NCBI RefSeq assembly: GCF_039649665.1
Contig: NZ_JBDJAW010000030.1
Location: 1 to 64,000 of the forward strand
Origin: Microbispora sp. ZYX-F-249
Lineage (GTDB): Bacteria; Actinomycetota; Actinomycetes; Streptosporangiales; Streptosporangiaceae
Direction: 5' to 3'
Length of the DNA: 64,000 nt
Positions 25,014-33,420 of this stretch are shown piece after piece (position 1 is the stretch's first letter; the number at the start of each line of letters is the position of its first letter). A model generated the notes under the pieces. The model searched no databases. It was not told the DNA's origin and saw only the letters and a list, made by a program, of their open reading frames with translations. The position numbers were made by a program, and so were the translations under genes.

Positions 25014-25025
25014 ATGACTGGCCCC

Positions 25026-26237
25026 TCAGCGGACGGGCAGGCCGGTGACGGAGCGGCCGATGATGAGGCGCTGGATCTCGCTGGTGCCCTCGAAGATGGT
25101 GAAGATCTTGGCATCGCGGTGGAAGCGCTCCACCGGGTGCTCGCGGGTGTAGCCGGCCCCGCCGAGGATCTGGATGGCCTGCTCGGTCACCCAGACCGCC
25201 GTCTCGCTCGCGACCAGCTTGCTCATCGAGCCTTCGGCCTGCTCGAACCGCCGGCCGTGCCGGGCCATCCACGCGGCCCGCCACGTCATGAACCGGGCGA
25301 CGTCCACGCGGGTGGCCATGTCGGCCAGCAGGAAGGCGACGGCCTGGTTCTCCCCGATCTTGCGGCCGAACTGCTCGCGCTCGCGCGCGTAGTCGCGGGC
25401 GTACTCGAAGCCCGCGCGGGCGACGCCGACCGCCATGGCGGCGACGAGGGGGCGGGTGGTCTCGAAGGTCCGCATCGCGGCCTGCTCGCCCGAGCGCGCG
25501 CCGGCGCGCACCCGCGCGAGCCGCTCGTCGAGCTTCTCCTTGCCGCCCACCAGGCAGCGCCCCGGCACCCGTACGTCCTCCAGGACGACCTCGGCGGTGT
25601 GGGAGGCGCGGATGCCGTGCTTCTTGAACTTCTGCCCCTGGGACAGACCCGGGGTGCCGGGCGGGATCACGAAGGACGCCTGGCCCCGGGTGCCCAGTGA
25701 CGGGTCGACCGAGGCCACGACGACGTGGACGTTGGCGATGCCGCCGTTGGTGGCCCAGGTCTTCACGCCGTTGACGACCCACTCGTCCTTGGCCTCGTCG
25801 TAGACGGCCCGCGTCCTGATCGCGCCGACGTCGCTGCCGGCGTCCGGCTCGGAGGAGCAGAACGCCCCGAGCTTGACGTCGTCGGGAGTGCCGAACATCT
25901 GGGGCAGCCACTCCCCCATCTGCTCGGGGGTGCCGTTCGCGGCGATGGAGGCGGCGGCCAGGCCGGTGCCCACGATCGACAGGCCGATGCCCGCGTCCCC
26001 CCAGAACAACTCCTCGAACGCCACGGGCAGGCCGAGCCCCGACTCCTCGAACCACTGCTGTGCGAAGAAGTCGAGCGAGTACAGTCCGATCTTGGCGGCC
26101 TCCTGGATGACCGGCCAGGGCGTCTCCTCACGCTCGTCCCACTCCGCACCCGCCGGGCGGACGACGTCCCTGGCGAACTCGCGGACCCAGTCGCGCACCT
26201 CGCGGACGTCGTCGTTCAGCTCGGGGCAGAAGGTCAT
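25026..26237 (-). CDS. Acyl-CoA dehydrogenase
   Basis: 403 residues with the standard three domains: helical N-terminus (to about 120), beta domain with FCSSEPDAGSD and WATNGG (FAD and substrate contacts), and helical C-terminus ending in FTIFEGTSEIQRLIIGR. The Glu in FEGT is the usual catalytic base. It oxidises an acyl-CoA to the 2-enoyl-CoA with FAD; chain length is not readable. A palindromic operator lies directly upstream (26259-26277). The decayed ADP-ribosylglycohydrolase gene follows by 12 bp on the same strand. Confidence 0.93.
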   Translation of the reverse strand: MTFCPELNDDVREVRDWVREFARDVVRPAGAEWDEREETPWPVIQEAAKIGLYSLDFFAQQWFEESGLGLPVAFEELFWGDAGIGLSIVGTGLAAASIAANGTPEQMGEWLPQMFGTPDDVKLGAFCSSEPDAGSDVGAIRTRAVYDEAKDEWVVNGVKTWATNGGIANVHVVVASVDPSLGTRGQASFVIPPGTPGLSQGQKFKKHGIRASHTAEVVLEDVRVPGRCLVGGKEKLDERLARVRAGARSGEQAAMRTFETTRPLVAAMAVGVARAGFEYARDYAREREQFGRKIGENQAVAFLLADMATRVDVARFMTWRAAWMARHGRRFEQAEGSMSKLVASETAVWVTEQAIQILGGAGYTREHPVERFHRDAKIFTIFEGTSEIQRLIIGRSVTGLPVR

Positions 26238-26258
26238 CTCAGGCTCTCCTCTCCTTAA

Positions 26259-26277
26259 GTGTTACCAACGGTAACAC
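26259..26277. promoter_or_regulatory. Perfect palindromic operator upstream of the acyl-CoA dehydrogenase gene
   Basis: GTGTTACC-AAC-GGTAACAC is a perfect inverted repeat with 8-bp arms, placed 22 bp before the ATG (reading on the minus strand), where it would block initiation. Its form is typical of TetR-family fatty-acid regulators. The only complete TetR gene nearby (28643) has a different operator, so the cognate regulator is elsewhere. Confidence 0.7.
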
Positions 26278-26292
26278 CTCGGCGGGAGCCGG

Positions 26293-27294
26293 TCAGCGCA
26301 ACCGGGACGCGTACTGCGGGACCGTGGCCATCGGCGGGCGCTCGGCCACTCCGACGTGCCGCGTCAGCGGGCGGTGCCCGGCGGGACCGCGTTCGAACTG
26401 GACCAGCCGCGTGGACGGCTCGTGCAGCGGAACGACCTTGTGATGGCGCTCCAGCCGCGCCCAGGCGGTGTGCATGATCTGCCCGGCCATCCCGCCGAGC
26501 GCCTCCGTCGACTGGTGGGAGTGGACTCTGCGGCCCAGGTCGACCTGCGCGAGCGCGTCGAGCCCCACCAGGTCCAGCAGGTCGATGAGCAGCCCCAGCT
26601 CCACGCCGTACCCGGTGACGAACGGCACCCGTTCGAGCACCGCGCGGCGGCCGGCGTACTCACCCGCCAGAGGCTGCACGAACCCGGCGAGCAGCGGCCA
26701 GTGCAGGTTGAGCAGCGGCCGGGCGACCAGCTCGGTGACCCTGCCCCCGGCGTTCGGCTCCGCCGCGCCGAGCAGCGGCCGGTCGTAGCACGCCTTCACG
26801 TATCCGACCGCGGGGTCGGCCAGCAGCGGCCCGAGCAGGCCGGTCACGAACGAGGTCCGGAACTCGCGCAGGTCGGCGTCGACGAACACCACCAGGTCGC
26901 CGGTCGTCACCGCGAGGGACTTCCACAGCGCCTCGCCCTTGCCGTCGTAGCGCGGCTCGTGCAGCTCGGGCAGGATCTCGTCCTGCGCGAAGACCTTCGC
27001 CCCGGCGCGTAACGCCCGGGCCGCCGTGTCGTCCGACGACCGGGAGTCGATCACGACCAGCTCGTCCACCAGCGGCACGGCCTCGACGAGGTCGCGGCGC
27101 ACGGCGGAGACGATCTCCCCGACCGTCTCCTCCTCGTTCCTCGCGGGCAGCACCACCGAGATCGAGGCGTCCGCCTTGGCGGACAGCAGGGCGCGGGCCG
27201 GCCAGTCGGCCGCCGACGAGGTACGCCGACTCAGCCAGGCCTCCACCTCAGGCAGCACGCCCGTCCTCCCCCTGTCCACCGGCTTCACTGGCAT
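26293..27294 (-). CDS. gpgS: Glucosyl-3-phosphoglycerate synthase
   Basis: 333 residues with the GT81/GT-A fold. The N-terminal nucleotide-binding strand is ISVVLPARNEEETVGEIV, the metal-binding D-x-D is VFVDADLREF, and the segment RYDGKGEALWKSL lies between them. PFVTGYGVELGLLIDLLD and LGRRVHSHQSTEALGGMA are signature stretches of GpgS. It makes glucosyl-3-phosphoglycerate from UDP-glucose and 3-phosphoglycerate, the first step towards glucosylglycerate or methylglucose lipopolysaccharides. The partner phosphatase GpgP is not in the window. The ATG shares one base with the stop of the MFS gene (TGATG), so they are coupled. Confidence 0.9.
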   Translation of the reverse strand: MPVKPVDRGRTGVLPEVEAWLSRRTSSAADWPARALLSAKADASISVVLPARNEEETVGEIVSAVRRDLVEAVPLVDELVVIDSRSSDDTAARALRAGAKVFAQDEILPELHEPRYDGKGEALWKSLAVTTGDLVVFVDADLREFRTSFVTGLLGPLLADPAVGYVKACYDRPLLGAAEPNAGGRVTELVARPLLNLHWPLLAGFVQPLAGEYAGRRAVLERVPFVTGYGVELGLLIDLLDLVGLDALAQVDLGRRVHSHQSTEALGGMAGQIMHTAWARLERHHKVVPLHEPSTRLVQFERGPAGHRPLTRHVGVAERPPMATVPQYASRLR

Positions 27295-28526
27295 CACCTT
27301 ATGCGGCGGCCGGAGGAGGCGATCAGCACGAGCCCCCCTCCGAGCGCCAGCACCCCCGCCACGCCGTACATGAGGCCGGCGAAGCCGTACGGCGCGGCGG
27401 CCGAGGCCACGACCGGGCCGATACTGGCTCCGGTGAACAGGAAGAAGGTGAACAGGGAGACGGCCGTGCCCCGCGCGGGACCGGCCAGCAGGCCCACGGT
27501 CTCGATCACGGCGGGAGCGGCGACGCCGATCGCGAAGGCGAAGACGGCCAGCAGCACCGCCAGAGCGGCGACACCGGGGGCGGCCAGCCCGACCACCAGC
27601 GCGAGCACTGCGGCTATGACGACGGCCAGCGCCGCCCTGCGGGCCGGGGAGATCCGGGCCAGGTACGGCGTGGCGAACGGGATCGCCACGATCGCCGGCA
27701 ACGCGGTGGCCCGCAGCGTCAGCAGCGCGGAGGGATCGCCGGCGATGCCCACGGGGCCCTCGAGCTGCAACGCGGTGTAGAGGGCGACGAACGCGCCGAG
27801 AATCGTCAGCGTCGCGGCGTACACCAGCACCAGGCGCGGGTTGCGCAGCAGCGCCGGGACGACGGCGTAGGGGTTCGCTCCGGCACGCCGGTCGGCGTCG
27901 GGCAGCATCACCCGGCGCAGCACCAGGGCCACGACGGCGAACGCGGCGCCGCCGAGCAGGAAGACGGGCCGCCACCCGAGCAGGTCGACGAGCGCCTTGG
28001 CGGCGAGCTGCGCGACCACAGCCGAGGCGAACAGCGCGCTGACCACGGCGGTCATCGTGACGGCCCGGCGGCGGGGTTCGACGCGCTCGGCGATGTACGC
28101 GAACGCGGTGGGGGCGAAGACGGCGGTGGTGATGCCTTCGGCCACCCGCAGGGCGAGCGCCGCCCCCGGGCCGGGGCTCAGCGCGACCAGCGCGGTCGTC
28201 ACCGCCGTGGCCGCCATGCCCCAGGTCATCACGCGGCGCCTGCCGTACAGGTCGGACAGCGGGCCGAACAGCAGGAAGCCGCCCGCGTAGCCGAGACCGA
28301 AGGCGCTCACGAGCCAGGTGAGGACGGCGGTGGGTGCGCCCCAGTCGGCCGACATATGCGTCAGCAGGGGGATCACGACATAGAGGTGCCCGGTGGCGAG
28401 GAGCCCGGCCGGCACGAACGCGGCCACGGTGCGCCACGTCGGCCCGTACGTCTCGGATGATGCCGCAGAGGCGTCCGGTGCCCCCGGTGCCGCAGGTGGG
28501 GAAACGACGGAAGTCGATATGTCCAT
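27294..28526 (-). CDS. MFS transporter
   Basis: 410 residues with twelve hydrophobic segments. The loop between helices 2 and 3 is GFLLFGPLSDLYGRRRVM, a good MFS signature, with the drug-efflux style FLLFTGASIGPVVASA later. The start was set at ATG 28526 (MDISTSVV); a TTG 18 bases upstream runs into the operator. It is divergent from a TetR regulator gene with a perfect inverted repeat between them, so expression is probably inducible by its substrate. It overlaps gpgS by one base. Confidence 0.88.
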   Translation of the reverse strand: MDISTSVVSPPAAPGAPDASAASSETYGPTWRTVAAFVPAGLLATGHLYVVIPLLTHMSADWGAPTAVLTWLVSAFGLGYAGGFLLFGPLSDLYGRRRVMTWGMAATAVTTALVALSPGPGAALALRVAEGITTAVFAPTAFAYIAERVEPRRRAVTMTAVVSALFASAVVAQLAAKALVDLLGWRPVFLLGGAAFAVVALVLRRVMLPDADRRAGANPYAVVPALLRNPRLVLVYAATLTILGAFVALYTALQLEGPVGIAGDPSALLTLRATALPAIVAIPFATPYLARISPARRAALAVVIAAVLALVVGLAAPGVAALAVLLAVFAFAIGVAAPAVIETVGLLAGPARGTAVSLFTFFLFTGASIGPVVASAAAPYGFAGLMYGVAGVLALGGGLVLIASSGRRIR

Positions 28527-28543
28527 GGCGGCGACGGTAACCA

Positions 28544-28576
28544 ACCAACCAGTTGGATGTCAACCAACTGGTTGGT
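28544..28576. promoter_or_regulatory. TetR operator between MFS and TetR genes
   Basis: A perfect 13-bp inverted repeat (28544-28556 ACCAACCAGTTGG, 28564-28576 its complement) with a 7-bp spacer. Each arm is itself nearly palindromic (CCAACCAGTTGG), so the site may hold two repressor dimers. It sits 18 bp before the MFS start and 66 bp before the tetR start, so one bound repressor could shut both. Confidence 0.85.
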
Positions 28577-28642
28577 GGCAGGATGAGTATGCTGAGGGTC
28601 CGTCCCTGAGCCCCCGCCCGTTCGTGAACACGGAGGAAGCCG

Positions 28643-29242
28643 ATGTCGCCCCGCAAAAACGCCAAGGACCCCACCGCCGCCACCAAGGCCGCCCTGTTGG
28701 AGGCCGCGCGGACGGAGTTCGCGGCGTACGGCGTGGCGGGCGCCCGGGTGGACCGCATCGCCGAGCGCGCCGGGGTCAACAAGGAGCGGATCTACGGGCA
28801 CTTCGGCAGCAAGGAGAAGCTGTTCGACACCGTCATCAAGGCGGCGCTCGACGAGGTCGCCGCGGCGGTGGCGATGCCGGGCAAGGACCCGGCGGATTAC
28901 GTCGGCAACCTCTTCGACTTCTACTCCGCCCACCCCGACCTGGTACGCCTGCTGATGTGGGAGGCGCTGCACTACAGGGGTGAGGACGACCTGCTGCCCG
29001 GCCAGGAGCTCCGGGTGGACAAGTGCCGGTCAAAGACCGAGTCGCTCGCCGAGGGCCTCGGCCGGGAGCCGGACGACTCTGTCGCCCGAATGGTGTTCTC
29101 GCTGGTGGGCATGGCGATGTGGCCGAGCGTCATGCCACAGCTCGCCCGGATCACGGTAGGTGAGGAGGCGGCGACCCCCGAGGGACGCGAGGCGCTGCGC
29201 GAGCACCTCGTGGCGTTCGTCCGTGCCGCCGTCGGCAACTGA
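28643..29242 (+). CDS. TetR family transcriptional regulator
   Basis: 199 residues. The N-terminal helix-turn-helix is LLEAARTEFAAYGVAGARVDRIAERAGVNKERIYGHFGSKEKLF, with GVNKERIYGHF as recognition helix. The C-terminal ligand domain (FDFYSAHPDLVRLLMWEAL, VARMVFSLVGMAMWPSVMP) fits small-molecule sensing. A strong ribosome site (GGAGGAAG) precedes ATG 28643. It is divergent from an MFS exporter with a large shared inverted repeat, so it most likely represses both. A hairpin terminator follows. Confidence 0.92.
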   Translation: MSPRKNAKDPTAATKAALLEAARTEFAAYGVAGARVDRIAERAGVNKERIYGHFGSKEKLFDTVIKAALDEVAAAVAMPGKDPADYVGNLFDFYSAHPDLVRLLMWEALHYRGEDDLLPGQELRVDKCRSKTESLAEGLGREPDDSVARMVFSLVGMAMWPSVMPQLARITVGEEAATPEGREALREHLVAFVRAAVGN

Positions 29243-29279
29243 TCCGGCCGTCGAGACCGACCAGCACCGGCGGGAACGA

Positions 29280-29308
29280 CCGGCGCCGTCGGGAACCGAC
29301 GGCGCCGG
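29280..29308 (+). terminator. Hairpin terminator after tetR
   Basis: A perfect 13-bp stem (29280-29292 with 29296-29308) and a 3-nt GAA loop, 37 bp after the tetR stop and facing the converging ramB gene. There is no gene in 29243-29447. Confidence 0.75.
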
Positions 29309-29447
29309 CCTCCGGCAGACGTCAGAGGCGTCGCCGCGCCGGCTCCGCACCGGCCACCCGGACATGTGGTGCCGGCTCTCGCCCGATGTGGCGAAGACCG
29401 CCGCCGGGAAGCCGGCCCATCGCGCTGAGCGCCATTGCGCCGGCGGC

Positions 29448-30920
29448 TCAGCCGTGGGCGGCGTGGCGCTCCAGGAACGCGTACACGTCGGCCTCGTCGA
29501 CGCCGGGGAACGACCCGGGCGGCAGCGCGGCCAGCACGTGGGAGTTGGCGCGCGCCGACGGCCAGGCGTAGCCCTCCCAGCGCTGCGCGAGCTCGGCCGG
29601 GGGGCGGCGGCAGCACTCGCCGTTCGGGCAGTTCGACTTGGTGCGGTGGGTGGTCTCGCGCCCCCGGAACCACCGCGACTCCCGGTACGGCACGCCCAGC
29701 GTGATCGCGAAGTCCTTCTCCTGGGACGGGTCCACGTGGGCGACGCAGAAGTACGTGCCGGTGGGCGAGTCGGAGTACTGGTAGTACAGCGAGAACCGGT
29801 CGGGTGAGAGGAAGACCTGGCGGCCCGACCACTGCTGGCACAGCCGCTGCCCCTCGATCGCGCCCTGCTCGTCGGCGGGGAAGACGATCCCGTCGTTCTC
29901 GTACGCCTTGTAGATGATCCCGCCGGCGTCGTTGCGGACGAAGTGGCACACCAGGTCGAGGTGGCGGGTGGCCAGGTTGGTGAACCGGTGCGCCGCCATC
30001 TCGTACGACACCGCGAACACGTCGCGCAGGTCCTCCACCGACAGCGCCTTGTCCTGCTTGGCCTCCCGCAGGTACGGCACGGCCGCCGCCTCGGGGACGA
30101 GGACGGCCGCGGCGAAGTAGTTGGCCTCCACCCGCTGGCGCAGGAAGTCGGCGAAGTCGCGCGGCTTGTGGTGCTGGAGCGCGATGTGCCCGAGCGTCTG
30201 CAGCAGCACGGTACGCGGGGTGTGCATGCCCAGTTGCTGGCGCTTGACGTAGATGCGCCGGTTGCGCAGGTCGGTCACCGAACGCGCCGAACGCGGCAGG
30301 TCGGGCGCGGTGTGCACGGTGAACCCGAAGTGCGACACCAGCGCCTGGACGGTGCTCTCCGACAGCGCGCCGGTCCGGTAGCCGACGGCGGTCAGGGCCT
30401 CGGCCGCGGCCTTCTCGATCTCCTCGAAGTAGTTGCCCAGCTCGCGCTGCTTGCGCCGCAGCTCGGCGTTGGCGGCCCGCGCCTCCTCCGGCGTGGCCGT
30501 GCCCTTCGCCTCCCTGGCCTTGAGCTCCTCGAACAGGCCGAGGATGTGCTCAAGCACGTCGTTGGGCACCCGGGCGGAGACCTTCAGCCGGCTCAGCCCG
30601 AGCCCCGCGTAGAGCGGGTCGCGCTGGGCCTCCTCCAAGGCGATCTCGAGCTGGGCCCGCCGGTTCGGCGCCTGCCTGCGCAGCAGCTCCTCCACCGGCA
30701 CGTTCAGCGCGGCGGCCAGCGACTTCAGCAGCGAGAGCTTGGGCTCGCGCTTGCCGTTCTCCAGCAGCGACAGCTGGCTGGGCGCGCGCCCGACGCGGTC
30801 GCCGAGCTCGGAGAGCGTGAGACCGCGCTGCTTGCGCAGGTGCTTGAGCCGCTGGCCGAAGGCCAGGAGATCGAGCTCGTGCGTCAAAGACAGCGGTTCT
30901 TCGCCCAGGACGGAGGTCAT
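29448..30920 (-). CDS. ramB: XRE-family short-chain fatty acyl regulator (RamB-like)
   Basis: 490 residues. Residues about 20-76 are an XRE helix-turn-helix (LKHLRKQRGLTLSELGDRVGRAPSQLSLLENG). The middle holds an ImmA/IrrE-type domain in which the expected HExxH is replaced (QTLGHIALQHH), so no peptidase activity. The C-terminal 180 residues (KAYENDGIVFP, RFSLYYQYSDSPTGTYFC, cysteines in NCPNGECC) match the ScfR/RamB regulators of acetate and propionate metabolism. These bind upstream of aceA/aceB. Here the gene is divergent from aceA with 244 bp between, so control of the glyoxylate shunt is the natural reading. Confidence 0.9.
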   Translation of the reverse strand: MTSVLGEEPLSLTHELDLLAFGQRLKHLRKQRGLTLSELGDRVGRAPSQLSLLENGKREPKLSLLKSLAAALNVPVEELLRRQAPNRRAQLEIALEEAQRDPLYAGLGLSRLKVSARVPNDVLEHILGLFEELKAREAKGTATPEEARAANAELRRKQRELGNYFEEIEKAAAEALTAVGYRTGALSESTVQALVSHFGFTVHTAPDLPRSARSVTDLRNRRIYVKRQQLGMHTPRTVLLQTLGHIALQHHKPRDFADFLRQRVEANYFAAAVLVPEAAAVPYLREAKQDKALSVEDLRDVFAVSYEMAAHRFTNLATRHLDLVCHFVRNDAGGIIYKAYENDGIVFPADEQGAIEGQRLCQQWSGRQVFLSPDRFSLYYQYSDSPTGTYFCVAHVDPSQEKDFAITLGVPYRESRWFRGRETTHRTKSNCPNGECCRRPPAELAQRWEGYAWPSARANSHVLAALPPGSFPGVDEADVYAFLERHAAHG

Positions 30921-31164
30921 GACTCGATCTTATGCGGAAAATCGGCGCTTCTTCCAGCAGTACGTGATCCACCTCACGCGGATTGGTCTAGTCCACATCG
31001 AAAACTTCGCGTTTCTTCACCGCTAAATACCCACCAGTCTTGCTTCCAACAGAAGTTTTGACGTTCTTTCGAGAGGTGCCGCCTTGTGAGTGTCTTGATA
31101 TCGACACAAACTCGGAAGCAAGCCCCAGGTGACGACAACGTACGCAACAAGGGAGTGACCGGAG
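30921..31164. promoter_or_regulatory. Divergent ramB/aceA promoter region
   Basis: 244 bp and unusually AT-rich for the window. A near-palindrome GAAAACTTCGCGTTTC lies at 31000-31015 and a GTGTC-8nt-GACAC inverted repeat at 31090-31107. Either may be a RamB or carbon-catabolite site; neither is a perfect match to the RamB consensus I know (based on TTTGCAAA). Confidence 0.4.
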
Positions 31165-32457
31165 ATGTCGGATCGCCTCACCGCCGCCGCCCAGCGGCTG
31201 CAGCAGGACTGGGACACCAATCCGCGATGGAGCGACGTCGAGCGGACCTACACGGCCGAGGACGTCGTCCGCCTGCGCGGCTCGGTGCAGGAGGAGCACA
31301 CGCTGGCCCGGCTCGGCGCGGAGCGCCTGTGGGACCTGCTGCACCACGAGGACTACGTCCACGCGCTGGGCGCGCTGACCGGCAACCAGGCGGTCCAGCA
31401 GGTGAAGGCCGGCCTCAAGGCCATCTACCTGTCGGGCTGGCAGGTGGCGGCCGACGCCAACCTCAGCGGCCACACCTACCCCGACCAGAGCCTCTACCCG
31501 GCCAACTCGGTCCCCGCCGTGGTCCGCCGGATCAACAACGCGCTGCTGCGGGCCGACCAGATCAGCTGGGCGGAGGGCGACGAGGCCGCCCCGCACTGGC
31601 TGGCACCCATCGTGGCCGACGCCGAGGCCGGATTCGGCGGCGTGCTCAACGCGTTCGAGCTGATGAAGGCCATGATCGCGGCCGGCGCCGCGGGCGTGCA
31701 CTGGGAGGACCAGCTCGCCTCGGAGAAGAAGTGCGGCCACCTCGGCGGCAAGGTGCTGATCCCCACCGGCCAGCACATCAAGACCCTGAACGCGGCCCGC
31801 CTCGCGGCCGACGTGGCGGGCGTGTCCTCTCTGGTCATCGCGCGGACCGACGCCCAGGCCGCGACGCTGCTGACCAGCGACGTGGACCCCCGCGACCGCG
31901 CCTTCTGCACCGGCGATCGGACCGCCGAGGGCTTCTACCGGGTCCGCAACGGCGTCGACGCCTGCATCGCCCGTGGCCTGGCCTACGCGCCGTACGCCGA
32001 CCTGCTGTGGATGGAGACCTCCACGCCCGACCTCGACGTGGCCCGCGAGTTCGCCGAGGCGATCAAGCGGGAGTACCCCGGCCAGATGCTCGCCTACAAC
32101 TGCTCGCCGTCGTTCAACTGGAGGAAGCACCTCGACGACGCGACGATCTCCAAGTTCCAGCGCGAGCTGGGCCACATGGGGTACAAGTTCCAGTTCATCA
32201 CCCTGGCCGGCTTCCACTCGCTGAACTACTCGATGTTCGACCTGGCCCGCGGCTACGCCGAGGAGGGCATGACGGCGTACGTCGGGCTCCAGGAGGCCGA
32301 GTTCGCCGCCGAACGGCTCGGCTACACCGCCACCCGCCACCAGCGGGAGGTCGGCACCGGATACTTCGACCTGGTCAGCACGGCCATCGCGCCGGACTCC
32401 TCCACGACGGCCCTGAAGGGCTCGACGGAGGAGGCACAGTTCGCCGGGGCTCACTGA
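31165..32457 (+). CDS. aceA: Isocitrate lyase
   Basis: 430 residues, the length of short-form bacterial isocitrate lyases. The catalytic hexapeptide region [16 protein letters not shown] has the active Cys190, and [27 protein letters not shown] [15 protein letters not shown] and WMETSTPDL complete the active site. It splits isocitrate to succinate and glyoxylate, the first step of the glyoxylate shunt needed for growth on acetate or fatty acids. Malate synthase is not in the window. The divergent RamB-like regulator is its expected controller, and a strong hairpin follows the gene. Confidence 0.96.
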   Translation: MSDRLTAAAQRLQQDWDTNPRWSDVERTYTAEDVVRLRGSVQEEHTLARLGAERLWDLLHHEDYVHALGALTGNQAVQQVKAGLKAIYLSGWQVAADANLSGHTYPDQSLYPANSVPAVVRRINNALLRADQISWAEGDEAAPHWLAPIVADAEAGFGGVLNAFELMKAMIAAGAAGVHWEDQLASEKKCGHLGGKVLIPTGQHIKTLNAARLAADVAGVSSLVIARTDAQAATLLTSDVDPRDRAFCTGDRTAEGFYRVRNGVDACIARGLAYAPYADLLWMETSTPDLDVAREFAEAIKREYPGQMLAYNCSPSFNWRKHLDDATISKFQRELGHMGYKFQFITLAGFHSLNYSMFDLARGYAEEGMTAYVGLQEAEFAAERLGYTATRHQREVGTGYFDLVSTAIAPDSSTTALKGSTEEAQFAGAH

Positions 32458-32481
32458 CCACAGCGGACCCAGGTCGACGGC

Positions 32482-32541
32482 GGCCCCGCCGCCGATCCGC
32501 AGGCCACCCCCGCGGGGGTCTGACGGATCGGCGGCGGGGCC
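32482..32541 (+). terminator. Long hairpin terminator between aceA and the converging ABC ATPase gene
   Basis: A perfect 18-bp stem (32482-32499 with 32524-32541) encloses a 24-nt loop that has its own small CCCCCGCGGGGG hairpin. It sits between convergent stops, so it can act for both strands. Confidence 0.85.
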
Positions 32542-32562
32542 TCGCCGTGCCCGGCGCGGGGG

Positions 32563-33375
32563 TCAGACGCGCAGCGCGCGGGCGTACCAGCGGCCGTCCA
32601 GCGAGTCGATGCGCAGCCGCCGGCCGAAACAGTCCGACAGGTTCGGACCGGTGAGCACCTCGTCCACGGGACCGGCGGTGACGATGCGGGTGTCCCGCAT
32701 CAGCAGCGCGTGCGTGGTGGTGGCCGGCACCTCCTCCAGGTGGTGCGTGACCATCACGGTCGTGAGCCCCTGCCGGGTGCGCGCCAGGTCCTCCAGCGCC
32801 TCGATCAGGTCCTCCCGCGCCGGCAGGTCGAGGCCCGCGAACGGCTCGTCGAGCAGCAGGATCGCCGGGTCGGCCATCAGCGCCCTCGCCACCCGGATCC
32901 GGGCCCGCTCCCCCTGCGAGCACACCTGGAAGCGCCGGTCGGCGAGGTCCTTGCAGCCGAGGTCGGCCAGCAGCCGGTGGGCCCGATCCCGTTCCTCGTC
33001 GCCGTACCGGTCCCACAAGGGCGCGCTCGTCGCGGTGTGCCCGGTGAGCACGACGGTCAGCGCGGTGGCGCCCTCCTCCTCCAGCAGCGACTCGTCCACG
33101 AGCCGCTGGCTGGCCGCCACCAGTCCGATGCTCCGGCGCAGCTCCCGCAGGTCGACCCGGCCGAGCCGCCGCCCGAGCACCGTGGCCGTCCCCGAGCTCG
33201 GGTGGCGTACGGCCGCGGCGACCGAGAGCATCGTCGTCTTCCCGGCGCCGTTGGGGCCGAGGATCACCCAGTGCTGGCCGTGCTCCACCCGCCAGTCGGC
33301 CCCGGTCACCAGGGTCCGGCCGACCACGCGGACGGTCACGTCGTCGAGTTCGAGAGCTGCGTCCATCACGTCCAT
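32563..33375 (-). CDS. ABC transporter ATP-binding protein
   Basis: 270 residues from ATG 33375 (ATG 33366 also possible). Walker A is GPNGAGKTT, the signature is CSQGERARIRVARAL and Walker B is ILLLDEPFAGLD, followed by VMVTHHLEEV. The signature CSQGE in place of LSGGQ is typical of ModF/YfhK-type stand-alone ATPases. No permease gene is adjacent, so this may be an orphan subunit or a translation or stress ATPase. The Ser/Thr kinase gene lies immediately upstream on the same strand. Confidence 0.88.
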   Translation of the reverse strand: MDVMDAALELDDVTVRVVGRTLVTGADWRVEHGQHWVILGPNGAGKTTMLSVAAAVRHPSSGTATVLGRRLGRVDLRELRRSIGLVAASQRLVDESLLEEEGATALTVVLTGHTATSAPLWDRYGDEERDRAHRLLADLGCKDLADRRFQVCSQGERARIRVARALMADPAILLLDEPFAGLDLPAREDLIEALEDLARTRQGLTTVMVTHHLEEVPATTTHALLMRDTRIVTAGPVDEVLTGPNLSDCFGRRLRIDSLDGRWYARALRV

Positions 33376-33420
33376 GGGCACCCAGCATGCTGCATGAACG
33401 CGTCTGCTCACGACCGCGTA

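Noticed and set aside
31000-31015. Near-palindrome before aceA as a certain RamB site
   Set aside because: It departs from the known RamB consensus, so it is noted only as a weak candidate.
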